Source of the DNA: Gammaproteobacteria bacterium
GTDB taxonomy: Bacteria > Pseudomonadota > Gammaproteobacteria > JASBUN01
Direction of reading: 5' to 3'
DNA length: 64,000 bases
Assembly (NCBI GenBank): GCA_030147845.1
Contig: JASBUN010000058.1
Coordinates: 307,585-371,584, forward strand
Both the position numbers and the translations under genes were made by a program. Below are positions 1 through 9,884 of this stretch, one piece after another (position 1 is the stretch's first letter; each line of letters starts with the position of its first letter). The notes below the pieces were generated by a model. It ran no database searches, was not told the DNA's origin, and was given only the letters and a program-made list of their open reading frames with translations.

Positions 1-9
1 TTGCCAGCC

Positions 10-345
10 TTACGACTTGCTGACGTCGCCATCGCGACCGCTGCCATTGGCCGTCGGTTTGCTCGGCAGGATGCTTTCGACTTCGTCATGCGGACGCGCG
101 ATGATGTGCGCAGCCGCAAGCCCGTCGCCGACGCGCTCGCAGGCATCGGCGCCGGCACGCACTGCCGCGTTCACAGCGCCGGTCTCACCGCGTACGAGCA
201 CGGTGACGTAACCGCCGCCGACGAACTGCCGGCTGATCAGGCGCACTTCCGAGGCCTTGGTCATGGCGTCGGCGGCTTCAATCGCCGGAACCAGACCACG
301 GGTCTCGATCATGCCCAGTGCAATGCCCATCTTCTCGCTAGCCAT
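10..345 (-). CDS. csoS1: Carboxysome shell hexamer protein CsoS1
   Basis: Main shell protein of alpha-carboxysomes; the family forms hexamers that tile the shell facets and pass bicarbonate and RuBP through central pores. The 111-aa product is a single BMC domain, starting MGIALGMIETRGLVPAIEAA, with the pore-lining segment RQFVGGGYVTV near residue 40. It is nearly identical to the paralogue just upstream, except for a longer C-terminal tail (about 15 residues, rich in Ser, Gly and Asp). The ATG has a good ribosome site and the stop lies 9 bases inside the window edge, so more carboxysome genes may follow outside. It is the last visible gene of the cso operon. Sure of family; the exact paralogue letter (A, B or C) cannot be assigned. 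Confidence 0.95.
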   Translation of the reverse strand: MASEKMGIALGMIETRGLVPAIEAADAMTKASEVRLISRQFVGGGYVTVLVRGETGAVNAAVRAGADACERVGDGLAAAHIIARPHDEVESILPSKPTANGSGRDGDVSKS

Positions 346-392
346 CGTCGTAACTCCTCAAATAAAAGTCATTGATTAATTGAATACCGACC

Positions 393-695
393 TTACGCCG
401 TCGGGCTGGTCGGCAGGATGCTTTCGACTTCGTTATGCGGACGCGCGATGATGTGCGCAGCCGCAAGCCCGTCGCCGACGCGCTCGCAGGCATCCGCACC
501 GGCGCGCACCGCCGCGTTCACCGCGCCGGTCTCACCGCGCACGAGCACGGTGACGTAACCGCCACCAACGAACTGCCGACCGATAAGGCGCACTTCCGAT
601 GCCTTGGTCATGGCGTCGGCAGCTTCAATCGCCGGAACCAGGCCGCGGGTCTCGATCATGCCCAGTGCAATACCCATCTTCTCGTTTGTTGCCAT
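393..695 (-). CDS. csoS1: Carboxysome shell hexamer protein CsoS1 (paralogue 2)
   Basis: Second BMC-domain shell hexamer, 100 aa, differing from its downstream neighbour in only a few positions of the core and having a shorter tail. The same pore segment (FVGGGYVTV) is visible. Tandem near-identical csoS1 copies are normal in cso operons and supply the bulk of the shell facets. The gene lies 47 bp upstream of the other csoS1 and 62 bp downstream of csoS4B, all on one strand, consistent with one transcript. The near identity suggests recent duplication or gene conversion. Confidence 0.95.
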   Translation of the reverse strand: MATNEKMGIALGMIETRGLVPAIEAADAMTKASEVRLIGRQFVGGGYVTVLVRGETGAVNAAVRAGADACERVGDGLAAAHIIARPHNEVESILPTSPTA

Positions 696-757
696 GTTCA
701 GTCTCCTATCATTTCAATAGTTGAAAAGCCATCAAACCGTTTTCCGGCCTGTCTTGT

Positions 758-1018
758 TCAAGAGCGCCACTGCTCCTCGCTCCAGTGATCGATGATTCCA
801 CCGATCGTCATGTCCGTCGTAATGTTGGGGTTGCCCGCCGCGATTCGCGCGGCCGAAATCCCGATCGTAATAACAAAGTCCCCCGGCTTGCAGCCAATCG
901 GATCGAGCGCCACCTGCAGGTTGCCCGCATAATCCTCGACCACGCGCAGCGACTTGGCAGCGAGCCAGAAGTTGCGCTTCGTCGTGACCAGATCGCGAAC
1001 GACACGCATGATTTCCAT
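758..1018 (-). CDS. csoS4B: Carboxysome shell vertex pentamer CsoS4B
   Basis: Bacterial microcompartment vertex protein (EutN/CcmL family); pentamers cap the twelve shell corners and are needed for a gas-tight shell. The 86-aa product begins MEIMRVVRDLVTTKRN and contains the family segment DPIGCKPGDFVITIG followed by SAAR, then ends in GIIDHW. It directly follows csoS4A: that gene's stop abuts this ATG, implying translational coupling. The A/B order is assigned from the usual cso operon layout (csoSCA, 4A, 4B, S1). Confidence 0.93.
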   Translation of the reverse strand: MEIMRVVRDLVTTKRNFWLAAKSLRVVEDYAGNLQVALDPIGCKPGDFVITIGISAARIAAGNPNITTDMTIGGIIDHWSEEQWRS

Positions 1019-1288
1019 TTACTTACCCGCCTCTTTGCCGCCTTCCTCCCAATAGTCGATGATGCCGACAATGGTGAGGTCGCTCGGGTAGTCGTTGCTA
1101 CCGGCAGCGGTGCGTGCCGCCGAGCTTCCGACCACGATCACCCAGTCGCCGGGCTTACAGCCCACCGGATCGACCGCGACCTGCTTGACACTACTAGTGG
1201 TCTCCTTGACCACCAGTAGCCGCCGGTTGCCGAGCTGACCAATACGGGCAGTCGCCACGAGCGTGTTTTCAACCTGACAGATTTTCAT
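1019..1288 (-). CDS. csoS4A: Carboxysome shell vertex pentamer CsoS4A
   Basis: Vertex pentamer paralogue of CsoS4B, 89 aa from the chosen ATG. The conserved core is DPVGCKPGDWVIVVGSSAAR, and the C-terminus reads IVGIIDYWEE. I chose the ATG at 1288 (MKICQVENTL) because it matches the family N-terminus and overlaps the csoSCA stop by 4 bases (ATGA), a typical coupled start; an upstream in-frame start would add 8 atypical residues. Confidence 0.93.
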   Translation of the reverse strand: MKICQVENTLVATARIGQLGNRRLLVVKETTSSVKQVAVDPVGCKPGDWVIVVGSSAARTAAGSNDYPSDLTIVGIIDYWEEGGKEAGK

Positions 1289-2886
1289 TGTCTTGACTCC
1301 GATTTGTTGCAACCGCAGGCGCAGCGCTGACCGGCCGGCGCCTGCTGCGCGTCGATATCCTCGAGCTTGCTGCCGGCTACTACGCCGTCCTTCACCGTGG
1401 CATAGGTGTATAACCAGCCCTCGCGCAACAGCTCGGGGTAGCGCGCATGGATCGCACGGGTGAGCCGCCGACAGCGCGCCACCGCACGGTCCCGCGAGCC
1501 CGGCACCCGTCCGTCGTAGCGGAAATGGACGAAGGTCGGGATGGGCAAGTCGTGCGCCATGTTCACCTTTCTGAAAATCTTGATACCTACGTCCATGTCG
1601 GCTGCACCTTCCTCGATCGTTTCCATCTGCGCCTGATAGGCGAGATTACGCATCTGTACGTCGTCAAAACTGTCGCCGACGGTAATGAACCGCTCGGTGT
1701 GACCCAGGTCGACGTAGCGGCCGTCGTGATAGGTGCGTACATAGTCGATCTGCGCCATGTTGTTCTTGAGCAGATAGCCGCAGAACCAGCGCATACCCTC
1801 GGTCGCCGCATCGTCCGGCGACACGCCCGCGCAATCGGCAACGGCAAGGCGAATCGCCTCCTTGGCCTCGTCGCGCGAGAGGCTCGCGGTACGTTCGAAC
1901 AACACGCGGTTATCGATGCAGCGGTTCAGAGTGATCTCGCCGCGCGCATCCGGCACGTGCACTTTGATCGCGTCAGTGTCGGTGTCGACGCCAACCAGCA
2001 GCGTCGCCACCGATGCGCCGCAGCAGTGACTATTCTCGATCGCACGCGCGAAATCGTTCAGGCGTTCGAGCAGCGCCTGCGCGGCCTTGCGTTCGTCGCT
2101 GCCATGCGCGGCACAGCCTTCGTGATCCGGCTGCGAGCTGCTCAGGTGATACACACCGATCTTGAGATAGCGAGTCGGCTCATCCGCCGCGTTGGGTAAT
2201 CCTTCGCGGTAGCGGCGCAACTCAGTCTGTTCCCAATTGCGCAGGCTCTCATCGACATCGAACATGCTGCCGGCAAATGACTTGCGATGAACGACTACCG
2301 CCGGCGGCACGCGTAAAATGTAATCGACCACGCCGCTCAAACGGCCATCGGCGCAGGGCGTGATGTCGATCGCGTGGAAGCCCCACTTGCGTATGACCTC
2401 ATCAGCCGGCTCGCCCTCCGAGAGGTCGGCGTAGCTGCGGTCGAAATTGCGATCCGCGAGTTGACGAAAGGTCTGAAACACGCTGTAGGCATAAAGTCCC
2501 CGCATGTTGAGCGGCCGAGCCCAGCTTGATTTCAGGCACGAGTCCGGCAACTCGAAACCGAGGCGGCTACGCACGAGCTGCTGGATGCGATCAGCGCCAC
2601 CGTCTTGATACTGAAGCCCCGCCGCATCTTTCAACGCCGGCTCGATGGCCGCGAACGCCGCAGTGATCTCGCTCTCGCGCTCGAGCAAGCGGCGATTATG
2701 CACTTCATCATAGAGCGGGTGTGCACCAGCCGGAGCTATGTTGCCGGACACCGCCGGCGTCTGTCCGAACATGGCCAGATACGGATCGGTCACCGCCGGC
2801 CTAGCGTCATACGCGCCGGGGTTATAGATCCCGCCCACATTGGGACGTCTGCTGCCCGTTGACGACATCACGTGATCGTTCCTCAA
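1285..2886 (-). CDS. csoSCA: Carboxysomal carbonic anhydrase CsoSCA
   Basis: Zinc carbonic anhydrase (divergent beta-class, formerly CsoS3) inside the alpha-carboxysome; converts imported bicarbonate to CO2 beside RuBisCO. The 533-aa length is typical. The active-site C-x-D-x-R signature is visible as CADGR (about residue 178), and further candidate zinc ligands lie in the segments CAAHGSDE and SHCCGAS. The N-terminus is low-complexity and disordered, as in the family, where it can bind RuBisCO. An alternative start six codons later (MSSTGSRR) is possible. It sits between csoS2 and csoS4A and is coupled to the latter by an ATGA overlap. Confidence 0.94.
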   Translation of the reverse strand: MRNDHVMSSTGSRRPNVGGIYNPGAYDARPAVTDPYLAMFGQTPAVSGNIAPAGAHPLYDEVHNRRLLERESEITAAFAAIEPALKDAAGLQYQDGGADRIQQLVRSRLGFELPDSCLKSSWARPLNMRGLYAYSVFQTFRQLADRNFDRSYADLSEGEPADEVIRKWGFHAIDITPCADGRLSGVVDYILRVPPAVVVHRKSFAGSMFDVDESLRNWEQTELRRYREGLPNAADEPTRYLKIGVYHLSSSQPDHEGCAAHGSDERKAAQALLERLNDFARAIENSHCCGASVATLLVGVDTDTDAIKVHVPDARGEITLNRCIDNRVLFERTASLSRDEAKEAIRLAVADCAGVSPDDAATEGMRWFCGYLLKNNMAQIDYVRTYHDGRYVDLGHTERFITVGDSFDDVQMRNLAYQAQMETIEEGAADMDVGIKIFRKVNMAHDLPIPTFVHFRYDGRVPGSRDRAVARCRRLTRAIHARYPELLREGWLYTYATVKDGVVAGSKLEDIDAQQAPAGQRCACGCNKSESRQ

Positions 2887-2892
2887 GCCGCC

Positions 2893-4908
2893 TTAGCCCT
2901 GAGCCCCGCCCGAGAGCGTGACCCTGGCGCCTGACTTCGCCGACCAACCCACCATGCCGGTGACGTGATGCGTCGGCGTGCGATGCTCACCCTTGCCCTT
3001 GAACAGCCCGGCGCCGGCGAAGGCCTGCGGTTGGCCCGCGCGCTCGCTCGGATTGCGCTCGACTGCGATGTAGTCCTCGGTGCCGGTCACATTGCTGTTC
3101 TCGGTCCAGGCGCTACCGGTAATGGTCGGGCCTTCGACGCGGCCCTCACCGGTCACTTGGCCGCGCGCAGGGCGCTCGCCATTTGCACGCGGATTGAAGT
3201 AAAACTCCCGGTTACCGGTAACCTTGCCCTCGCCAATGGCGAACGACCCGGTGATACGTCCGGCCGCGCTCGGCGCCTGCGCCGCACTGGCGTCGGCGCT
3301 CAAGTGCGCCTCGCGCTGCGGCGAGTGCACGCTGAAGCGTGTGTTGATCTGCTCGATGGCGTCGCCTTGCGTTTCTTCGGCGACTGCCTCCCGGTAGTAC
3401 GGCGTGCCCGTAATGCTGTGCCCGGAACCACGTTGCGTGCCGGTGACGTGATCCACGCTCAGCGGTGTATCGCCCGTGACGCGGCTGCCCGCGGTCGCTG
3501 GCGCCACCGCCGGAGCACCGCCCGGGCACACCGCCTCGTACTGACCCGGACCGGCGTAGGGAGTGCCGGTGATGGAGTTACACACGCCGTATTCATCGCC
3601 CGTGACGTGATCGCTATGCTCGACGTCCACGCCGGTGATGCGCTGGCGGCTCCAGGTTTCGGACTCGGCCACTTTGGCGCCGGTGACCGGATCACGGCGC
3701 CCACTACCCATAGACTCCCGGCCTGCGCGCGCGACGTCACTACCGGTTTCGCACAGTGCCTGGCGCGCAGCGGGCATGAGATACTGTTCGCCCGTGATCG
3801 GTCGGCACGAGCCGCGCTCGTCGCCGGTCACGTTGGCGCTACGTCCCACAGCGGAGCCGGAGATCGGCAGACCGCCGTCGGTAAATTCGAGCGCGCGCTC
3901 GCGACTGCGTTCGCGCGAGCCGACTGCCTTCGCGGCGCGGCCTAGATTGGTGCCGAACACCGTGCTGCCGTGCGGGTTATGCTGACGCTGGAACTGCATT
4001 GAGGAATACGCTCCAGACTCGCGCCGCTCCAGCAAATCATCGACGAGCTGCTGATCGGCCTCACCGGTAATCTGGATACCGCTACTATATTCGTCACCCG
4101 TGATAGAGACCTTACTGCGCACCTGCGTGCCGGTGACCATCAGGCCGCCAGTGGTGCGCGAAGCACCGACCTTGATGCCGCCTTCACGCGGCTGGAACCC
4201 GGTCTCCTTACCGATGTACTGCGAGCCGGTCACCTGCAAGGATGAACCGCGTTCGTCGCCTGTCATGTTCATACCGCGACCGATGCGCACGCCGGTCACC
4301 CTGCCGCCCTGATAGGTTTCACTGCTCGCGACCTTGGGCGCGTAATTCAGTTGAGTAGCATTGCGCACGCGTCCGCTGGGGCGCGCAGGCGGCGTATCGC
4401 CGCGACCATTCCTGGCACGCGCGGCGCGCATCGCCTGGGCGGCCATACGCGCGGAACCGGCGGTCCGCACCGGTTGCGCTGTATTACCTGCGCCGTTGCC
4501 TGGTGCGCTTTGTAGCGCTGCGGTCGGCGTGGGCGTCGTGTTGCCGGCAGACGCGGCCGCCGGCGCTGAATTCGTGAATTGACGCAGTGCGCTCTTGCCA
4601 AGCGCCAGCGCCTGGCGCCGCGCACGCGACAACTCGCGGCCGGAGAGCGCACGGCTGGTGCCCGCCGGCACCGAGGACGCCGGCGTGACGGCCGGCTGCA
4701 CCGGCGTCGCGCCCGCCGCCGGTGCCTGTACCGCGGGCGACGAAACAGTCGTGGTGGTCGGCACGGAAATCAGACTCGCGCTACGGTTGCCCGTACGCTG
4801 GCGTTCGCTCGCAGGCGGCAACGCCGCCTTACCTTGGGCGAGCTGCGCGCGGCGTGCGCGCGAAGCATCGCGGCCACCCTCGGCCATGATCGCTGTAGTC
4901 GTATTCAT
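2893..4908 (-). CDS. csoS2: Carboxysome assembly scaffold CsoS2
   Basis: Largely disordered protein that condenses RuBisCO and links it to the shell during carboxysome assembly. Three repeat zones are visible. The N-terminal zone carries basic helical repeats of the RARRxxLxxGK type (for example RRAQLAQGKAAL and RRQALALGKSALR), which in the family bind RuBisCO. The long middle zone carries repeated VTG-x5-7-ITG motifs spaced with conserved Cys/Tyr. The C-terminal zone ends with VTGMVGWSAKSGARVTLSGG, the shell-anchoring end. I prefer the ATG at 4908 (MNTTTAIM) over one six codons upstream because it has a purine-rich ribosome site. About 671 aa. I saw no convincing programmed-frameshift slippery site, but did not search exhaustively. 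Confidence 0.94.
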   Translation of the reverse strand: MNTTTAIMAEGGRDASRARRAQLAQGKAALPPASERQRTGNRSASLISVPTTTTVSSPAVQAPAAGATPVQPAVTPASSVPAGTSRALSGRELSRARRQALALGKSALRQFTNSAPAAASAGNTTPTPTAALQSAPGNGAGNTAQPVRTAGSARMAAQAMRAARARNGRGDTPPARPSGRVRNATQLNYAPKVASSETYQGGRVTGVRIGRGMNMTGDERGSSLQVTGSQYIGKETGFQPREGGIKVGASRTTGGLMVTGTQVRSKVSITGDEYSSGIQITGEADQQLVDDLLERRESGAYSSMQFQRQHNPHGSTVFGTNLGRAAKAVGSRERSRERALEFTDGGLPISGSAVGRSANVTGDERGSCRPITGEQYLMPAARQALCETGSDVARAGRESMGSGRRDPVTGAKVAESETWSRQRITGVDVEHSDHVTGDEYGVCNSITGTPYAGPGQYEAVCPGGAPAVAPATAGSRVTGDTPLSVDHVTGTQRGSGHSITGTPYYREAVAEETQGDAIEQINTRFSVHSPQREAHLSADASAAQAPSAAGRITGSFAIGEGKVTGNREFYFNPRANGERPARGQVTGEGRVEGPTITGSAWTENSNVTGTEDYIAVERNPSERAGQPQAFAGAGLFKGKGEHRTPTHHVTGMVGWSAKSGARVTLSGGAQG

Positions 4909-4987
4909 GCAGTCATCCTCAATCAATCACATCGCATTCCCACGCACGCGTCGTCCTCCATCGCTGCGTGTTGAACTCCGCCTTCCG

Positions 4988-5329
4988 TTAGCGACTTCCG
5001 GCACGGTGGACGATAAACGCCGTGCCCATGCTCTGTGCGTAGTTGTCATAGCCGACCAGCCGCACGTGGTGTCCCGGGTTGGCGCGATGACAGGCTTCGA
5101 TTTCGGCCAGGATCTTCTCGACCGAGGTCTCACCGAAGAACGGCAGCTTCCACATGTACCAGTAGTGCGAGAACGCCTTTTCCGGCTCGGTGTGCTCGAT
5201 TGACGGATTCCAGCCCTGATTCACCAGATACTGGATCTGCTTGCGGATATTGTCCGGCGATAGCGGCGGCAGATACGAAAAGGTTTCTCCCCTGCGTTCC
5301 GTGGCCTTGTATGGTTGAACTTCTGGCAT
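4988..5329 (-). CDS. cbbS: RuBisCO small subunit (form IA)
   Basis: Small subunit of ribulose-1,5-bisphosphate carboxylase/oxygenase; eight copies cap the L8 core and stabilise the holoenzyme packed into carboxysomes. The 113-aa product has the family segments [20 protein letters not shown] at the N-terminus, then [11 protein letters not shown] and HVRLVGYDN near the end. It follows cbbL by 41 bp and precedes csoS2, the standard cso gene order. Confidence 0.96.
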   Translation of the reverse strand: MPEVQPYKATERRGETFSYLPPLSPDNIRKQIQYLVNQGWNPSIEHTEPEKAFSHYWYMWKLPFFGETSVEKILAEIEACHRANPGHHVRLVGYDNYAQSMGTAFIVHRAGSR

Positions 5330-5370
5330 GGTCGTAACTCCTTCGAAATAGGTTCAGTGAATACCGGCGC

Positions 5371-6792
5371 TCAGCGCTTCTGCGCGTCGAGCTTGTCGAC
5401 CGTATCGAACTCGAACTTGATCTCTTTCCATGTCTCCATGGCGATCTTGAGTTCGGGCGAGTGCTGCGCCGCCTCAGTGAGAATCTCGCGGCCCTCGCGT
5501 TCAACTGCACGACCCTGATTACGCGCCTCAACGCAGGCCTCGACAGCCACGCGGTTGGCCGCCGCACCCGCGGCGTTGCCCCACGGATGGCCGAGCGTGC
5601 CGCCACCGAACTGCAAACATGAATCGTCGCCGAAGATCGCAACTAGAGCGGGCATATGCCACACATGGATACCGCCGGAGGCCACCGGCACCACGCCCGG
5701 CATGGAGCCCCAGTCCTGATCGAAGAAGATGCCGCGGCTACGGCTCTCCGGCACGAAAGACTCGCGCATCAGATCGATCCAGCCGATGGTCGCTTCGCGG
5801 TCGCCCTCGAGCTTGCCGACGACGGTACCGGAGTGCAGATGGTCGCCGCCGGACAGACGCAGACATTTGGTCAGTACGCGGAAGTGAATGCCGTGGTAGG
5901 GGTTGCGGTCGATTACCGCATGCATCGCGCGGTGAATGTGCAGCAACACGCCGTTTCTGCGGCACCAATTGGCCAGCGTGGTATTGGCCGTGAAGCCGCC
6001 GGTCAGGAAGTCATGCATGATAATAGGTGCGCCCAGGCTCTTGGCGAACTCAGCACGTTCCAGCATGTCCTCGCACGTCGGTGCGGTAACGTTCAGATAG
6101 TGACCCTTGCGCTCGCCGGTTTCCGCCTCGGCCTTGTGCACGGCCTCCATCACGAACTCGAAACGATGACGCCAGCGCATGAACGGCTGCGAGTTGATGT
6201 TTTCATCGTCCTTGGTAAAGTCGAGTCCGCCACGCAGACATTCGTATACGGCACGGCCGTAGTTCTTGGCCGAAAGGCCGAGCTTCGGTTTGATGGTGCA
6301 ACCGAGCATCGGGCGGCCGTACTTGTTAAGGCGATCACGTTCAACCTGAATGCCGTTCGGCGGGCCCCCGCAGGTCTTCACATACGCGACCGGGAAGCGC
6401 AAATCTTCCAGCCGCAGACTGCGGATCGCCTTGAAGCCGAACACGTTGCCGACCAGCGATGTCAGGACGTTCACCACCGAGCCTTCCTCGAATAAATCGA
6501 TGGGATAGGCGACGAAGGCATAAAACGCGCTCGCATCGCCAGGTACCGGCTCGATGTGATAAGCGCGACCCTTATAGTAATCGAGGTCGGTCAGAAGGTC
6601 GGTCCACACTGTGGTCCACGTGCCCGTGGACGACTCTGCCGCCACTGCCGCCGCCGCTTCTTCCGGCGGTACGCCAGCCTGCGCCACGACCTTGAAGCAT
6701 GCCAACAGGTCCGTGTCGAGCGGCACGTAGTCCGGTGTCCAGTAGGTCGTGCGGTAGTCTTTGACGCCTGCTTGATAGGTCTTCTCAGCCAT
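5371..6792 (-). CDS. cbbL: RuBisCO large subunit (form IA, carboxysomal)
   Basis: Catalytic large subunit of RuBisCO: fixes CO2 onto ribulose 1,5-bisphosphate in the Calvin cycle. The 473-aa length is exactly typical. The carbamylated-lysine motif [16 protein letters not shown], the flexible loop-6 segment [14 protein letters not shown] and the phosphate-binding [11 protein letters not shown] are intact. The ATG has a clear upstream AGGAG. It heads the cso operon; the long upstream stretch shared with the divergent dab genes is the expected place for CbbR control. Confidence 0.98.
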   Translation of the reverse strand: MAEKTYQAGVKDYRTTYWTPDYVPLDTDLLACFKVVAQAGVPPEEAAAAVAAESSTGTWTTVWTDLLTDLDYYKGRAYHIEPVPGDASAFYAFVAYPIDLFEEGSVVNVLTSLVGNVFGFKAIRSLRLEDLRFPVAYVKTCGGPPNGIQVERDRLNKYGRPMLGCTIKPKLGLSAKNYGRAVYECLRGGLDFTKDDENINSQPFMRWRHRFEFVMEAVHKAEAETGERKGHYLNVTAPTCEDMLERAEFAKSLGAPIIMHDFLTGGFTANTTLANWCRRNGVLLHIHRAMHAVIDRNPYHGIHFRVLTKCLRLSGGDHLHSGTVVGKLEGDREATIGWIDLMRESFVPESRSRGIFFDQDWGSMPGVVPVASGGIHVWHMPALVAIFGDDSCLQFGGGTLGHPWGNAAGAAANRVAVEACVEARNQGRAVEREGREILTEAAQHSPELKIAMETWKEIKFEFDTVDKLDAQKR

Positions 6793-7461
6793 GTTCGCTC
6801 CTACAATAAATTATGTTGAACCGTTTTACCGCCCGGTGAATTTCCGCTTCGGTCTCCACCGGCTCATAACTTTCGGCGCCACTACGCTCGCGTCGCCCTG
6901 TCTGTGTCGTTGCCCGCGCGACCCCGGGCTCTATTGGGCACAAACAATAAACGGACACTGATGCAAGGAGAAATAGATATTTGAAATACGACCTATAGAT
7001 TTTCACGTGCTGAGTGTCAGGGCCGGCGCGTGGACCGCTGTTTTAGGAAAACTCCGACTTGTGCCTTCGCGATACTAAAGCCAGGCCGAAGCTAAGGTTT
7101 TCGGCGTTGAATCCTGTTAGTATTTTCTTTACGCTGCTGCGTTGAATCATCCTGCACATCACTAGCGTTAGAAAGATAGAGAGACTGCGCCTGTCCGCAC
7201 CGATGCCAAATGCACATATAGACGCACGTAGATTGGTGCAATCGCGAATTTCTATTTCCTGCCGGCGCTCGCACCGCCTATCGTTCGACCTCATTCGACG
7301 ACACGCCGCGTTCAGACGCACGCCTCCGCGGTCTCGGCATTCACTGTGCCCGAGCGGCACGCCTGATGCGAATCGTGACGACCATACAGCATCATCTGCA
7401 GCGAATCCCGATTTGTTGCGGCACTGCGCGACGTTGACCCGAATCGAGGAAATTTGACCAG
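6793..7461. promoter_or_regulatory. Divergent cso / dab intergenic region
   Basis: About 670 bp without a supportable gene lie between the divergent starts of cbbL (minus) and dabB (plus). It must hold the promoters of both the carboxysome operon and the carbon-pump operon and is where a CbbR (LysR-type) site is expected, but I could not point to one convincing T-N11-A box with confidence. AT content rises around 6940-7010 and 7120-7160. A 73-codon minus-strand frame next to cbbL looks like chance. Confidence 0.5.
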
Positions 7462-9141
7462 GTGGACAAACTGACCATTCTGCTACCGGCCATACCTTTA
7501 CTCTCGGCCGTCATCATCTCCCTATTTGCGGGCGGGCAACGGCGCCGCGTGGCGCGGATCAGCACGGGTTTCTCCACCCTGACGTTACTGGTTGCCATCG
7601 CCACGCTGGCGCTGTACCTGCGACATCCGCAGCCGACGCAGGTGTGGCTCGGCGCCAGTTGGGGCAGCCTGTATCTCGATCCGCTGGCCTGTATCATGGC
7701 GCTTGGCGTCGCCGGCATCAGCCTGGTCGTGCACGCCTATTCGGCGCGCTACATGGCGGAAGAGTCTGGCTATACACGATTCTATCTGCTGCTGGACCTG
7801 ATGGCGGCGTCCATCTTGCTGATGGTGACCGCCGGCGATCTGGTCACGCTGCTGGTGGCCTGGCATCTGATCGGCGTGCTGCTGTATTTCATGCTCGGCC
7901 ACGACACGCGGCGCGCGACCGCACAGCGCTACGCCTTCTGGACATTCTTCACCTATCGCCTCGGCGATCTACCGTTGATTCTCGCTGCGGTGCTGTTATA
8001 TCAGGCCTACGGCACGTCGTCTCTTCCGCTGCTGTTCGAGCGCATCGCCGCCGCGCCGGACCCGCACACTGTCTTTGGCCTGCCGCTCATGACGACCGTG
8101 GGTCTGCTGATCGCGCTCGCGGGCTTCGCGCGTTCGGCGCAGTTCCCGCTGCACACATGGCTACCCTACACCATGGAAGGACCGACGCCGGTGTCGGCGC
8201 TGATGCACGCCGGCATCGTCAATGCCGGCGGCTTCATCATAAACCGTTTCGCGCCCGTGTTCGTGCACTCGGGCGACGCGCTGCACGTAGTGTTCGCGGT
8301 CGGTCTGGTCACCGCCATTCTCGGTTCGGTCCTGATGCTGACGCAGAACGACATCAAGAAGGCGTTGGGTTACTCGACCATGGGTCAGATGGGTTTCATG
8401 TTCGTCGAATGCGGCGTCGGTGCTTTTTCACTGGCCGTCTATCATCTAATCGCACACGGTCTGTTCAAAGGCACGCTGTTCCTCAGCGCGGGCGGCGTGA
8501 TCGGTGATGCGCGCAAGCACGACGGCGTACCGCACGATGAAGTCTATACCTTCGTGGTGGAACGCCGGCCGGTCGCCTCGCGCATGCCCTGGGTGGTTGC
8601 CGCGATCATTACCGTGGTGGTGCCGGTGGCGTTGCTTGCTCTGTCGCATTGGCTCGTCGGCGGCCGCTTCGTCCAACAACAGGGCGCGGTTATCCTGCTG
8701 TTCTTCGGTTGGGTCACCGGTGCGCAAGTGCTGTTCGCGACCTACCGGCTGCGCGCCGAGAGCCCGTGGAAGACAATGGCGCTGATCATTTTGTCTTTGA
8801 TTGTCGTGGTGGCCGGCTATACGGTGATCGAGCATGCCTTCGATCTGTTCCTGTATCCAGACCGCGCATTGAGTGAGCGCATCTTTGTCGCCGCCAGCAT
8901 CCCATTGGCTACCTTCGAGATCCTGGTCGCCATCCTCACCGTGGCAACCGTAGCGGGCTGGCTCGCCGCCTACTACACCAACGCCAAGCGCGGTAAGGGC
9001 GATGGCCGCCCGTCGGCACTGCGGCTGGCGTTCTACTCGTTGATCTCGCGTGAGTTCTACATCGCCGACATCTACGCTTGGCTGACCCAAACGGTACTCG
9101 GTCTGTCGCAACGCCTGAACGTGTGGTCGAGGTGGGTATGA
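7462..9141 (+). CDS. dabB: DAB inorganic-carbon pump, membrane subunit DabB (NuoL-like)
   Basis: Proton-channel-like membrane subunit of the DAB carbon-accumulation complex, homologous to NuoL/NdhF of complex I. DabA/DabB pumps are thought to use the proton gradient to drive one-way hydration of CO2 to bicarbonate in the cytosol. The 559-aa product is a multi-helix membrane protein with the Proton_antipo_M hallmarks HTWLPYTMEGPTPVSALMHA (about residues 233-252) and QNDIKKALGYSTMGQMGFM. It starts at GTG with GAGGAAA upstream. Because dabA follows in the same operon and no other nuo genes are present, I call it DabB rather than respiratory NuoL. Its stop overlaps the next start (ATGA). Confidence 0.9.
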   Translation: MDKLTILLPAIPLLSAVIISLFAGGQRRRVARISTGFSTLTLLVAIATLALYLRHPQPTQVWLGASWGSLYLDPLACIMALGVAGISLVVHAYSARYMAEESGYTRFYLLLDLMAASILLMVTAGDLVTLLVAWHLIGVLLYFMLGHDTRRATAQRYAFWTFFTYRLGDLPLILAAVLLYQAYGTSSLPLLFERIAAAPDPHTVFGLPLMTTVGLLIALAGFARSAQFPLHTWLPYTMEGPTPVSALMHAGIVNAGGFIINRFAPVFVHSGDALHVVFAVGLVTAILGSVLMLTQNDIKKALGYSTMGQMGFMFVECGVGAFSLAVYHLIAHGLFKGTLFLSAGGVIGDARKHDGVPHDEVYTFVVERRPVASRMPWVVAAIITVVVPVALLALSHWLVGGRFVQQQGAVILLFFGWVTGAQVLFATYRLRAESPWKTMALIILSLIVVVAGYTVIEHAFDLFLYPDRALSERIFVAASIPLATFEILVAILTVATVAGWLAAYYTNAKRGKGDGRPSALRLAFYSLISREFYIADIYAWLTQTVLGLSQRLNVWSRWV

Positions 9142-9884
9142 CACTGAAACTGACGCTGATCGCGCTGTTCCTGCCGCTGTTCCCGCTAAGTATGGTGCAG
9201 AACCTGATACTTGCGCGGCTGCGCGCGCCGATCGTGCGCGCGGCGCTACTGCTGCTCTGGCCGCAGCTCGGTGTGGCGCTACTGTATACGCTGCAGCCGC
9301 AGATTCCCGCCTTCATCGTCACCTGGGCGCTGCTGAGCGCCGGCTTCTACGCCTTGCGCCTGTTGACCGTGCGTGATCTCGGCCTGTGGGCGGCCTTCCT
9401 CGCCAGTTCTGCACTCGCGCTCAGCTGGGGACTCGCCGTTCGCGGCGTAGACGTCACCACGCTGCGCCTGTTCGTGTTTTGGTTCAGCCTGCCGGCAGCG
9501 CTTTTGGTGCTACTGACCGGCCCGCTGGTGCGGCGCCTCGGCGCTGCTTACGCCGGCCTGTTTACGGGCATCGTCGAGCGGCAGCCTCGCCTGGCGGTAG
9601 TACTGACCGCGGTGGTGTTGAGCACCATCGCCACGCCACCCTTTCCCGGCTTCTTCGCTCTGCTGGATCTGTTGCGAGGACTCGGCAACGCCGCCGCGGT
9701 CGGCGTGCTCGGCGTCTGGCTGCTCTGGGGGTGGGCCGCGACGCGCATATTGCAGGGCTTCGTCGCCGGCAGCGGCCGCGAGATCGTCGCCCCTGACCTC
9801 GCTAAGAGCAGTATGCTGACCTATACAGCCGTGCTCGCCGTACTCGTGGCGGTCGGTCTGCAATTCACCGGAGGTGGTCTATGA
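9138..9884 (+). CDS. Membrane protein between dabB and dabA
   Basis: A 248-aa, very hydrophobic protein with about seven predicted membrane helices and few charges, starting MTLKLTLIALFLPLFPLSM. Both ends overlap neighbours by 4 bases (ATGA with dabB, ATGA with dabA), so it is almost certainly translated with the pump subunits. I recognise no named family. The composition and helix style resemble parts of the complex I antiporter-like subunits, so it may be an accessory or split-off subunit of the DAB complex; this is inference from position. Confidence 0.8.
   Translation: MTLKLTLIALFLPLFPLSMVQNLILARLRAPIVRAALLLLWPQLGVALLYTLQPQIPAFIVTWALLSAGFYALRLLTVRDLGLWAAFLASSALALSWGLAVRGVDVTTLRLFVFWFSLPAALLVLLTGPLVRRLGAAYAGLFTGIVERQPRLAVVLTAVVLSTIATPPFPGFFALLDLLRGLGNAAAVGVLGVWLLWGWAATRILQGFVAGSGREIVAPDLAKSSMLTYTAVLAVLVAVGLQFTGGGL

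Noticed and set aside
2965-3945. A long plus-strand frame opposite csoS2 (326 codons)
   Set aside because: It mirrors the repetitive, GC-rich csoS2 coding strand and has no independent features; csoS2 is certain.
6785-7006. A 73-codon minus-strand frame with a signal-like hydrophobic N-terminus directly upstream of cbbL
   Set aside because: It overlaps the cbbL start, has no recognisable homology or ribosome site, and occupies the expected promoter region; most likely chance.
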